From Photobacterium profundum SS9 (GTDB lineage: Bacteria > Pseudomonadota > Gammaproteobacteria > Enterobacterales > Vibrionaceae), in the NCBI RefSeq assembly GCF_000196255.1, contig NC_006371.1, positions 1,908,678 to 1,972,677 on the forward strand: a stretch of 64,000 nucleotides of DNA, given 5' to 3'. This document shows positions 8,668 to 17,248 of this stretch, piece after piece. Made by a program: the position numbers and the translations under genes. The first letter of the stretch is position 1. Every line of letters begins with the position of its first letter. The notes below the pieces were generated by a model. The model saw only the letters and a list, made by a program, of their open reading frames with translations. It searched no databases and was not told the origin of the DNA.

Positions 8668-10432
8668 GTAACTTCTCAATAAGCCGAGGCAGGGTGGGCT
8701 TTCTGGAGCACCAGAGAGCCTAAAGATGGGATTACATTACTTTGAGAAATTCGGTCGTTGAGATATTTCCAGAAGGAAACCCCTAATTTTCCGCACGTTT
8801 TTTTCAGGCTGGAAAAGGTATCTCGGCATTGTCGGCCAAGATCACTACGAGTACCTCCACTGACTTTGCGCCGCTTGACCTGCTCCCTTAGATCATTTTC
8901 GCTTCCATTTGTATGGATTGGAATTTCTGGTCGTTCCAATACCAGCAATAAGCTTGATTTTAATTTGTTTAACCGCTTTAGTTGCTGATTAAGGAGCTCA
9001 TAGCGGGTTTTCTGAGTAAATAGCCGATCGAACTCCTTCGACAGAGCTGATTTCTTCGTGTCGCAAGGCTGTTTTTTGTATTCTTTCAGCTCCTTGTAGA
9101 ACGACCAAATCTCATCACGTACTTGTGCGATGTCTTCTCGATGTCCCTCATTCAACGGAATAAGCTTGTGGACCAACCGCTCCGCATGTACCCAGCACAA
9201 ACCATGTTGTAGAACCTTAAACTGTCCAGCACCATCACTGATCACAGCGAGTTTACCCAAAGCTTCATTCTCTGACGCGCAACCCAATAAGGCACCTTCA
9301 GTCGCTATTTGAATATGCCTTTTTACGACAATACCCAGCTGAACTAGATGAGCAGACCATTCCTCCTCACATCCAAAGTTGGTCACTGGTGTGTTTGCTA
9401 ACAATGCTAACTGGGGAGCAGGGAGTTTATTTGTCGCCATATAGTTTAGTGCGCAGGTGTTCACCTGATAACCCTTGTTTCCAGCCCGAAGGAGTGACAG
9501 GAAGTTGATCCGATTTTTTCGGTCTGAACTTTGAAACCAAGCAAACCACTCATTGCCTATGTGGGTGACAAAACCGTTCTTGCCCTGATGCCTAGCTCCG
9601 GTGTCATCTGTTGTGATATAGCCAGTGCTTTGCAGGCCTGCAGCCAGAAGTTCGGCTTTTTCTTCATGCAAATCATCATGATTTTCGGTCAATAAGCGAT
9701 TTAATTGGCCACTGGAAATATCGATACCCCATTCTCTAAGTTGTTCCAACAACAGAGGCTGAGTGACCTGACATTGATGATACTGATAGAGGATGTAGCT
9801 TCTTAGTCGAGTGCCAAAGTGTTGGCCTGCTAGTCCATTAGGCAAGGTAGCGGTAACCGTCGAACCATCAGGTAATAGATAGCAAGCTAAGCGATAACGT
9901 ACATTGCACGACTGTATCTCTAGCTCTTGGACGACAAAATCTCGGTAGCCCTTGAATCGTGCCCCGATAGGTAAAGGTTGTTCTGGCTGGACAATGTTAT
10001 CCTGATGAATGGTCAGCGTTTGATTTTTGCTACGCTTGGTAGAGCCGGACCGTTTGTTATCAGTCGAGCCTTGGTCTGACTTTTCATCGGTATTTGTGTC
10101 GAGTTTACTCGGCTTGAACTTGGGCCGTTTTTTCTGCCCTTTTAGTACGTTGATCTCGTCTTTAAGGAGGGTGATTTCTTCTTGTTGGCGCTCAACCGTA
10201 TCGGAAAGCTGCTCAATGATCCCAATTAAGCCTTTTACCAAAGGGGTTTGCTCTGACTCTGGAATGTCTGGGAGATTAATTTTCATTGAGACAAAAGGCT
10301 CTACGTGGTTAGAGGCTACTATTTTGAAGGTTTGAAAGGATCAATCAAGCCGATCTTAGAGATCCTAACATTAATTTTAAAAACACTATCAGGATCACTC
10401 TTCGCTTATGCCCCGACTTATTGAGAAGTTAC
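8668..10432 (-). mobile_element. IS66-family element (single-transposase type)
   Basis: A 1765-bp element with terminal inverted repeats gtaacttctcaataag at both ends (left copy from 8668, right copy inverted to 10432). It is flanked by a perfect 8-bp duplication, gttatttc (8660-8667 and 10433-10440), the length expected for IS66. It carries only the large transposase, with no tnpA or tnpB, as in the ISBst12 group. The perfect duplication means a simple insertion, probably recent. Confidence 0.93.
8676..10286 (-). CDS. tnpC: IS66-family transposase (TnpC type)
   Basis: A 536-residue transposase that fills the element. The N-terminus has a leucine-rich coiled coil (about residues 10-52) and a basic linker. 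The middle has the DDTGARHQGKNG catalytic block and a VISDGAGQF segment typical of IS66 DDE transposases, followed by the CWVHAERLVHKL region. The C-terminus carries IHTNGSENDLREQVKRRKVSGGTRS with the catalytic Glu. Its full length suggests it is still active. It lies antisense to the HPt gene it disrupts. Confidence 0.92.
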   Translation of the reverse strand: MKINLPDIPESEQTPLVKGLIGIIEQLSDTVERQQEEITLLKDEINVLKGQKKRPKFKPSKLDTNTDEKSDQGSTDNKRSGSTKRSKNQTLTIHQDNIVQPEQPLPIGARFKGYRDFVVQELEIQSCNVRYRLACYLLPDGSTVTATLPNGLAGQHFGTRLRSYILYQYHQCQVTQPLLLEQLREWGIDISSGQLNRLLTENHDDLHEEKAELLAAGLQSTGYITTDDTGARHQGKNGFVTHIGNEWFAWFQSSDRKNRINFLSLLRAGNKGYQVNTCALNYMATNKLPAPQLALLANTPVTNFGCEEEWSAHLVQLGIVVKRHIQIATEGALLGCASENEALGKLAVISDGAGQFKVLQHGLCWVHAERLVHKLIPLNEGHREDIAQVRDEIWSFYKELKEYKKQPCDTKKSALSKEFDRLFTQKTRYELLNQQLKRLNKLKSSLLLVLERPEIPIHTNGSENDLREQVKRRKVSGGTRSDLGRQCRDTFSSLKKTCGKLGVSFWKYLNDRISQSNVIPSLGSLVLQKAHPASAY

Positions 10433-10650
10433 GTTATTTCATACCATACATTCCCTTAGAGGCGTATTGCTTACTCTTTGTGAAGAAAAAGCCACATTAC
10501 AACTAGAAACCATCGAAAACTTATGCAAACGTGGCGAAAAACCTGATGTACAACTCCTTAATGAAGCTTTAGAGGAAGTGGCTAGAGTTAACCAACAAGT
10601 TTTAACGTTAACGGCATAGCAGATGGTCATTGTTTCAAGGAGTCGATGCA

Positions 10651-11988
10651 ATGGGCATAGAAAAGCACATAAAGAAAGCGTTAATTGAATCTAAACACAA
10701 TGATGACATAGAGATAAAAAATAATGTCTATATCAAGAGCGCAATGACTACCGTACATAAATCGTTGCTCTTTTTGTTTGCCGCTTTTCTGTTACTTATC
10801 ATATTGGCTTCACAAGCCCAAATTGACATAGTCGTATCATCGCGAGGTGAAATGCTGCTCGATTCAGACATTGAGCGTGTACAGCATTTAGAAGGCGGCA
10901 TTCTCGACGCACTCTTAGTCAAAACTGGCGATTACGTTTACGCGGGTCAACCGATAGCACGGCTTAAATCGGTTGATCGTAATACCCAACTCGAATCAGC
11001 CACATTAGATATCGTTGGATTAGAAATTGAAATCACCCGTTATTTGGGGCTAATTAACCAAACCCTTCCTGACTTTTCATCGTTTAGTGCTTATCCCACA
11101 CTGATCACACAAAACACTGAGTCATGGCAAAAAGAATTTCAGAAAAACACGTCAAACCAGGAGCTAATGGGCCTTGATATTGAACATAAAAAACGCCTTA
11201 TCGCCTCGATGAAAAACCGTATTAACAGTTCTCGCAAACAATTAGGGTTAATCAACAAGCAGCTCTCAATCAAAGAAACTCTCTATAAAGAAGAAATGGC
11301 GTCTTACATCGATGTACTCAATATGAAAGTACAAGAAACAAACATGTTACGAGAAATCGAAAACCTCGATGAAGCCGTAATGAACGAGCAGTTTCAATCT
11401 ACGCGTCTAGAAAAACAACTGAATGACACTATAGCCAGACGTAATGCCGAATACCAAACACAAATAAACCAACTTGAAAAAGATCTCTCGTTGAAAAAAG
11501 CGCAACTACCACAGCATACCGATAAAGTAGACCGCTTAACGGTGTATTCACCCGTTGATGGCGTAGTCGACAAAGTACATTTCAACTTTAAATCAGCCGT
11601 TATTCCTCCTAATGAAAGTATTGCTGACATTTCGCCAATCAAAAATACGCTTCACGCCGAAGCGAAAATCCCAAAGAAAGACACGGGGTTTGTTGAGATA
11701 GGTCAAGAAGTGAAATTGAAGTTTGACACCTATAACTTTGCCAAATATGGATTCGTTTCAGGCACGATTAACTCGATCAGTCGTTCGTCATACAAAGAAG
11801 AGGAAAATGAATTCTATATTGCGAAGATCACTATTCAGCAAGATTTTCTTGAAAAGTCTGGTGCAAAATACACGCTAGCTCCCTACATGGAATTCACTGC
11901 TGATATTAAAACAGGTTCACGCTACGCCATTGATTACGCATTAAAACCAGTAATGAGTGCCATGGAAGACGCATTTGATGAAAGGTAA
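10651..11988 (+). CDS. HlyD-family periplasmic adaptor of the type I secretion system
   Basis: A 445-residue membrane fusion protein. The ATG at 10651 is preceded by aaggag 8 bases upstream, which I prefer to the earlier TTG. One inner-membrane segment (about residues 38-58) is followed by a lipoyl/barrel-sandwich half (RVQHLEGGILDALLVKTGD), a long helical hairpin (about 160-290) and the second half (LTVYSPVDGVVDKVHF), ending in a beta-barrel. It should bridge the ABC exporter and the TolC-like protein. It follows the broken HPt gene by 31 bp and is followed by the hybrid regulator after 6 bp, so it sits within one operon. Confidence 0.9.
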   Translation: MGIEKHIKKALIESKHNDDIEIKNNVYIKSAMTTVHKSLLFLFAAFLLLIILASQAQIDIVVSSRGEMLLDSDIERVQHLEGGILDALLVKTGDYVYAGQPIARLKSVDRNTQLESATLDIVGLEIEITRYLGLINQTLPDFSSFSAYPTLITQNTESWQKEFQKNTSNQELMGLDIEHKKRLIASMKNRINSSRKQLGLINKQLSIKETLYKEEMASYIDVLNMKVQETNMLREIENLDEAVMNEQFQSTRLEKQLNDTIARRNAEYQTQINQLEKDLSLKKAQLPQHTDKVDRLTVYSPVDGVVDKVHFNFKSAVIPPNESIADISPIKNTLHAEAKIPKKDTGFVEIGQEVKLKFDTYNFAKYGFVSGTINSISRSSYKEEENEFYIAKITIQQDFLEKSGAKYTLAPYMEFTADIKTGSRYAIDYALKPVMSAMEDAFDER

Positions 11989-11994
11989 GAATTT

Positions 11995-14244
11995 GTGAAT
12001 ACATCAAAGAATAAAATCACTGGAATCTCACTCGTCTTACTTGTTGGGTTTATCCTCGCACAAACTCTAGTTGGTTGGCGTTGGCTGAATAATAACGCCG
12101 ATTACACCACCAGCCTACAATCTAGTTTACTGCAAAGTTCAGCAGCATTGGTGAGTAAAACTGAAACACTAATGAAAACAGTCATTGGCTGTGAGAAGGC
12201 ACAATGTGTACCCAGCTCCCCCCTCCTTGGTTTGCCTATTAGCGAACTACGTCAACAAATCGCTGATTTTGAGCACCTTGCTTCTATTGAAAAGTCTAAA
12301 GTCAGTTTAGTAGGTAATATGGTACACCCACAGCTGCAAGTATCGATTGATAAATATCTGGCTAAGGGTGACATCACTACCTTTCAACAATCGTTACTCA
12401 ACAGCTATGTCGCACTACAAGCATCTCATCAGAACCTCATCAATATTGTTGAAGCCGATTATTACAACGCGCAACAACAACTTTTTTATCAAGCTCTTCT
12501 GATTTTTGCACTCAGTACCAGCATGGCTATTGTTCTCGTATTCATGCAAACATCTCGTAGAAAGCAGGTTAACAAGCGTAATACTCATACCCATCATGAT
12601 ATTGAACAGCTTGCCACTCAGCTTGAAAACATCGATGCCAAAGGTATTCAGGCCCGACTTAATAACCTCGAAACAACCCCGACAGAAAGACGCATCTACG
12701 CCAACCTATTATCCATGTATCAAGATGTTGAATTTCAAAAGCGTAACGCCGATTTATACCGCCAGCTTTATGCCCTTATTGGATATGAAATTCGCGGTAT
12801 GACGAACACTATTCAAGGTGGGGTACGCTTAATGGCACAAGATGCTGGCGAGAATGGTGCCGTAATGGCACGTGATATTACGCTGGCAACAAATACCTTA
12901 TCTGACCTTGCTGATAACTATAATCGATTAATTTCTGGAGGTAATAAGAGTCAAACAGGCAAAGTGTCTTTTTTACCTTTCATGTCTGAATTGATTGTGC
13001 ACTTAACGGCCAAAACACAGCAATCACAACGTACCTTAGAATGCTACTTAGATGATAACTTACCAGAAGTCATTGAAGGGAATTCCACCAGCCTATTTTG
13101 GGTTCTATTTTTACAGCTTTCTAATGCTATATCGGCACAAAATGAAAAACACATTTTACTGAGGATCCGCACTGAAGCGGCAGAAGACGTTGAACAAACC
13201 CGTTTGATCTTCGAAATTTTATTCTTGCCAACCGATAACGTGGATCTTGCCAGTATCCAAGATACGTCATGGGATCCTGTCGAAGAAAAAAGCGGCATTA
13301 ATGATGAATGGTCTAAAGCTATTTTAACCAAGGTTAGTCGATTTAAATCCTTATGGTTTCAAGCACCAAAAACACATCACAACGACTTGCCAGTGCAGCC
13401 TTTTCAGCAGCTGCATATTGCCATTGATATAACACCAAAGAGTTTTTATCGCGTTGAACGTTCGCTTGAAAATAAACACATTATGATTTGTACCGATTCC
13501 CCACTACAAATCGACATCATGTCGCGTATTTTAATTCAATATGGTGCAACAGTTGAGGTTATCCGCACCGCCAATGACATCTTCCAATCATTACCTGTTA
13601 TTGGTAATTACGATGCCATTATTATTACCGATACGCTAAAAGGCATTCAGCTAAAATCTTTCTGTAAGACATTGCATTCACGTCTGAAAAAATCAGCTAA
13701 AACGAAATTATTTCTAGCCGCATCAGAATCAAGCACAGTACAAGATACCCATGCATATGTTGATCGCGTGTTTTATACCCCGTTAATACCGTATGAGTTC
13801 ATTCCAAACTTATCAGATGCGCTCAAAGAGACCGAAGAAAGCAATACGCAAACTCAAAGCACTTTTTTAATTGTTGAAGATGATCGCGTACAGCAGTTCT
13901 TATTGAAAAAGTTACTAAGCAAACAAGGTTATGACTCCCACACCGTTAGCGATGGCGCACAAGCTGTCGAATACATGAAAGATCACGGTGCCGACATCGT
14001 CTTCATGGACTGCATTATGCCAGGTATGGGAGGGCTAGAAGCCACAAAATTAATTCGCCAGCGGGAACAGGAAAGGGATATCAACCAACCCGCCACCATT
14101 ATTGGCGCAACCGCACTCACCAGTGCAACAGAACACAAGTCATGTATTGAAGCAGGGATGGACTATGTCATCAGTAAGCCGTATAAAAGTGATGAAATCA
14201 TTAAAGTTATTAAAAAATACATGGCGATTAAAAAAATCTGTTAG
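11995..14244 (+). CDS. degenerate hybrid histidine-kinase-like protein with two receiver domains
   Basis: A 749-residue protein starting at GTG, with aaggtaag upstream. Membrane segments lie at about 10-30 and 163-184, flanking a periplasmic helical sensor. A coiled linker leads to the dimerisation helix, where the usual SHEIR motif reads GYEIRG: Tyr264 replaces the phospho-acceptor His. Asn377 may be the N-box, but no DxGxG or G2 box is visible, so the ATPase part looks inactive. A weak receiver-like fold (about 494-610, Asp546) is followed by an intact receiver (about 622-742: Asp629/630, Asp672 in MDCIMPGMGG, Lys728). It probably acts as a scaffold whose last receiver takes phosphate from another source, possibly via the neighbouring HPt. 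It may gate the secretion system. Confidence 0.8.
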   Translation: MNTSKNKITGISLVLLVGFILAQTLVGWRWLNNNADYTTSLQSSLLQSSAALVSKTETLMKTVIGCEKAQCVPSSPLLGLPISELRQQIADFEHLASIEKSKVSLVGNMVHPQLQVSIDKYLAKGDITTFQQSLLNSYVALQASHQNLINIVEADYYNAQQQLFYQALLIFALSTSMAIVLVFMQTSRRKQVNKRNTHTHHDIEQLATQLENIDAKGIQARLNNLETTPTERRIYANLLSMYQDVEFQKRNADLYRQLYALIGYEIRGMTNTIQGGVRLMAQDAGENGAVMARDITLATNTLSDLADNYNRLISGGNKSQTGKVSFLPFMSELIVHLTAKTQQSQRTLECYLDDNLPEVIEGNSTSLFWVLFLQLSNAISAQNEKHILLRIRTEAAEDVEQTRLIFEILFLPTDNVDLASIQDTSWDPVEEKSGINDEWSKAILTKVSRFKSLWFQAPKTHHNDLPVQPFQQLHIAIDITPKSFYRVERSLENKHIMICTDSPLQIDIMSRILIQYGATVEVIRTANDIFQSLPVIGNYDAIIITDTLKGIQLKSFCKTLHSRLKKSAKTKLFLAASESSTVQDTHAYVDRVFYTPLIPYEFIPNLSDALKETEESNTQTQSTFLIVEDDRVQQFLLKKLLSKQGYDSHTVSDGAQAVEYMKDHGADIVFMDCIMPGMGGLEATKLIRQREQERDINQPATIIGATALTSATEHKSCIEAGMDYVISKPYKSDEIIKVIKKYMAIKKIC

Positions 14245-15625
14245 CGCTTCAACCGCAATGTCATGTGCTTTATTATTGGGGTTCTCGCTGCCCTTAACAG
14301 CCTCTGCTGCCAATTTATTGGAAGTGGTCGATATAGCCTTACAAGAAAACTTGTCACTCAACAGTGCTGAAACTGGCTTACGATCGTCGCAATATGATCT
14401 CGATATTAACCGTGGAAAGTTTCTTCCTTCGTTAAATGTTTCAGCCAATACCAATTGGAATGATGGTTCGACACATCAAACATCGGGGTCTAATACCGAC
14501 AACAGTTATAATGACCACGGTGTTAACATTACTTTGTCACAAACGCTATTTAACTTGGGGGATATTTATTCACACACCAACACACGTATTGATGTTGATA
14601 TTGAAACCCTAAAAACCGAACAAACACGCCAAGCCATTATCCGAGATGCATCTACAACCTATTTTGAATACTTGAAAAGTAGCGCCCAAATTCGCGCGAC
14701 CCAAGCAGAGTTGAACTCTTCAATCTCACGTTTAAAATTAATAACACGTAACGTCGAACTAGGGAATGTGGCAGGGACTGAAAAATACGAAGTATTAGCC
14801 CAAAAAGAAGGTACGGCAAACACGCTACGCACTTTGAAAAAAGATCAAAAAGTCATACTGACTCAGCTTGAAACGATTGTTCAGCGACCTTTGAATCCCG
14901 ATTATGATCTGCAATCAACAATAGAATTCACCGAAATCCCTTTAGATCGAGAGCGTCGCTTAAACGATATCTTGTATTCCTCGGGTTATGACTTACTTAT
15001 CGCTCAGCAGCAAGTCAAAAAAAGCAGACAAACTCTAAAAGAAACGGGGGCAACTTTTGTACCTTCACTTACGGGCAGTATCGGTTATACCTATGATGAT
15101 ACCAATGATACCTCAGCCACGGTATTTCCCGATAATGGGGTGACAGAAGAAGCGGTTTATACCCTAAAGCTTGATGTGCCGCTTTTAAATGGCGGTCGTG
15201 ATTACTATCGCTATGAACAAAACAAAGTCGACATAGAGCGCACCGAAATTGACTTACAAGACAGTAAAGATCAAAGCCAGCAGCAGTTCGATGAATTCAT
15301 ATATAACATTAACGATTATTCCGCGTCGTTAGTCAGCTTAAAAACCATTATTCAAGCCAATTACGCTTCTTATAATGGCATTCAAAAAGCCCATAAATTG
15401 GGAACACGTACAATCACCGATCTCCTTTCCGCTGAAAGTAAGTTATTTAGCAGCATCCGTGATTATGAGAGCGCCCGCTACGACTACATCATTAATTTGG
15501 TGCAACTGAACGAACTGATTGGCAACTTGAATATGAATACGATAGGGAAAATAGCAGAACAAATGTCACCTGTTAGCGACAGAAAAACCGACTCCCCTAT
15601 TCCATTACATCTATTGGTTCAATAA
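14192..15625 (+). CDS. TolC-like outer-membrane channel of the type I secretion system
   Basis: A 477-residue protein from the ATG at 14192, which gives a proper signal peptide: basic N-terminus, hydrophobic core CALLLGFSLPL, cleavage near TASAA. The start overlaps the end of the upstream regulator gene by 53 bp in another frame, so translation may be coupled. The mature protein has the duplicated helical pattern of the outer-membrane efflux family, opening with LLEVVDIALQENLSLNSAE and carrying an NxGxRDYY-like segment late (LLNGGRDYYRYEQN). It should form the outer-membrane exit for the adhesin. The first ABC gene follows after 12 bp with aaaggag. Confidence 0.9.
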   Translation: MKSLKLLKNTWRLKKSVSASTAMSCALLLGFSLPLTASAANLLEVVDIALQENLSLNSAETGLRSSQYDLDINRGKFLPSLNVSANTNWNDGSTHQTSGSNTDNSYNDHGVNITLSQTLFNLGDIYSHTNTRIDVDIETLKTEQTRQAIIRDASTTYFEYLKSSAQIRATQAELNSSISRLKLITRNVELGNVAGTEKYEVLAQKEGTANTLRTLKKDQKVILTQLETIVQRPLNPDYDLQSTIEFTEIPLDRERRLNDILYSSGYDLLIAQQQVKKSRQTLKETGATFVPSLTGSIGYTYDDTNDTSATVFPDNGVTEEAVYTLKLDVPLLNGGRDYYRYEQNKVDIERTEIDLQDSKDQSQQQFDEFIYNINDYSASLVSLKTIIQANYASYNGIQKAHKLGTRTITDLLSAESKLFSSIRDYESARYDYIINLVQLNELIGNLNMNTIGKIAEQMSPVSDRKTDSPIPLHLLVQ

Positions 15626-15637
15626 AAGGAGTAAACA

Positions 15638-17248
15638 ATGAAAAGTCATTTATTTACTCGAAAGATCAGCCCTATAGATAAAGTGTACTTGGTCTTTTCT
15701 ACCATCATGACCACGCTACTCGGTTTGGTACTACCTTTTTCTATTTTGATTATTTTTGACCGTATCTTACCGAATCAATCAACCAACTCGTTGATGTTAT
15801 TATTTGCCATTATTTTGACTGCCATCTTTATCGACTATCAATTAAAACGCCAAGAAGAATACTTAGTATCAGTCATTATGAAACGGTTTGAAAGCCAGCT
15901 AACCAACAGCGTCTTCCTTGCTATTTGTGCCGCAAATATTGAACGTTTTAACCGTTTGGAAATGGGGGAATACCTCGAGCGTATTTCAACGATCCCTGAT
16001 ATTAAACAATTTTTCGGCGGGGAATCGATCAAAGCCCTGATCAACGGTGGCACTAGCGCCATTACCGTATTGATCATCTTCTTGATCAATATGTGGGCAG
16101 GCTTAGCGTTGATCATAGCTTCAAGCATTTTATTTGTTACTGCGCGTTTTCTTGCTAAAAAGCGTGTCGAAGTTTTATCACAACGATCTGATATCGAAGG
16201 GTTAACCAACTCCAAGATCATCGAGATCGTCTCTAATCCATTAGACATTAAAAGCCGTACCATGGAATATCGCGTAGAAAGCGTGATGGTCGAAATGATC
16301 GGAGAACGTGAAACCCAAAGCATTGAATACGAGCGCCTTGAATCATCTTTTAATCTTACCTTAAACTTAATTCAACAACTCTCTGTCGCCTTAGTGGTCG
16401 TGCTTTGTGCACGTGCCGTTATCAACTTGGAAATTAGCCAAGGGGTTATGGCTGCCGTTATTCTTCTCACCAATCGCTACTTTGCCCCTTACCAGCAAGT
16501 AATGAGAACCCTGAGCCGCTGGCGGGTAAACCAAATGCACATTGAACGTATTTGTGAACTTTTGGAATTAGAAGCCACAGCTAATAAGGATATTCCCCGA
16601 CAACCAGTGAATAGCCTTACGCTCAGCATTCAACCAATAGATGGAATAACGCCCCCACAAAATTTTGAGCTTGCTAAAGGAAGTATTCACCTCTTCACAG
16701 GCGCGAGCGGAACGGGAAAAAGCCACCTTCTACGATGTCTGACGCGTGATACACACGATGATGCCACCACTATTCACGTTAATAAACAACCGCTCGCAGA
16801 TATTGAATATGCCACATGGCGAGATGACATCATCAAAGTCGATAAAAATACCGCATTGGTGGAAGGTTCGATCATCGATAACCTCACATGTTTTCGCCCA
16901 CACTTGAATAATGCTGCTTTCTCTCTGTGCGAAAACTTAGCCATAAAAAACAATATAGATGGTTTAAAGAATGGCTTTTATACCCAAATATCAAGCCACA
17001 CTCAGTTACCATTTTCGCGTCAAATATTATTTGCATTATTGATTGTTCGAGCCTTACTCAGTAACAAACCAGTATTAATGATTGATGATATCGACATGGT
17101 GTATGACGAGCAGTTTGGACGTTTATTATTGTCGTGTATTGCACCAAAATCTAGCAACTTCATCTGCATTATCATCAGCAACAAGTTGGGGCAGCTCGAC
17201 ACCCGTTTGGTTAAGCATAAATTCATGAAGAAGGTGGTTGCCGCATGA
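15638..17248 (+). CDS. ABC exporter subunit with degenerate ATPase (type I secretion)
   Basis: A 536-residue half-transporter: a six-helix membrane domain (about 15-300) and a nucleotide-binding domain. Walker A is intact (GASGTGKS, 355-362). The LSGGQ signature is replaced by QLPFSRQ (about 457-462), and the catalytic Glu after Walker B reads Asp (LMIDDID, 480-486). No H-loop His is evident. It has no N-terminal peptidase domain. The stop overlaps the start of the next ABC gene by 4 bp (ATGA), which strongly suggests equal production and a heterodimer. Known type I exporters of this class are usually homodimers, so the pairing is unusual. Confidence 0.88.
   Translation: MKSHLFTRKISPIDKVYLVFSTIMTTLLGLVLPFSILIIFDRILPNQSTNSLMLLFAIILTAIFIDYQLKRQEEYLVSVIMKRFESQLTNSVFLAICAANIERFNRLEMGEYLERISTIPDIKQFFGGESIKALINGGTSAITVLIIFLINMWAGLALIIASSILFVTARFLAKKRVEVLSQRSDIEGLTNSKIIEIVSNPLDIKSRTMEYRVESVMVEMIGERETQSIEYERLESSFNLTLNLIQQLSVALVVVLCARAVINLEISQGVMAAVILLTNRYFAPYQQVMRTLSRWRVNQMHIERICELLELEATANKDIPRQPVNSLTLSIQPIDGITPPQNFELAKGSIHLFTGASGTGKSHLLRCLTRDTHDDATTIHVNKQPLADIEYATWRDDIIKVDKNTALVEGSIIDNLTCFRPHLNNAAFSLCENLAIKNNIDGLKNGFYTQISSHTQLPFSRQILFALLIVRALLSNKPVLMIDDIDMVYDEQFGRLLLSCIAPKSSNFICIIISNKLGQLDTRLVKHKFMKKVVAA

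Larger units (their letters stand above)
8520..10619 (+). pseudogene. HPt phosphotransfer protein gene interrupted by an IS66-family element
   Basis: The 5' part (8520-8667) and 3' part (10441-10619) rejoin in frame once the IS and one 8-bp target copy are removed. They give a 108-residue protein. The joint restores FHTIHSLRGVLL, in which H-S-L-R-G matches the HxLKG phospho-acceptor of HPt domains, preceded by a typical YNEEHGNDIRVIQNKYANQD helix. It probably relayed phosphate to or from the receiver of the hybrid regulator two genes downstream. The ribosome site and start are intact, but the His lies after the insertion, so the remaining N-terminal product cannot function. The 31-bp gap to the HlyD gene suggests it was the first gene of the secretion operon. 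Confidence 0.85.
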
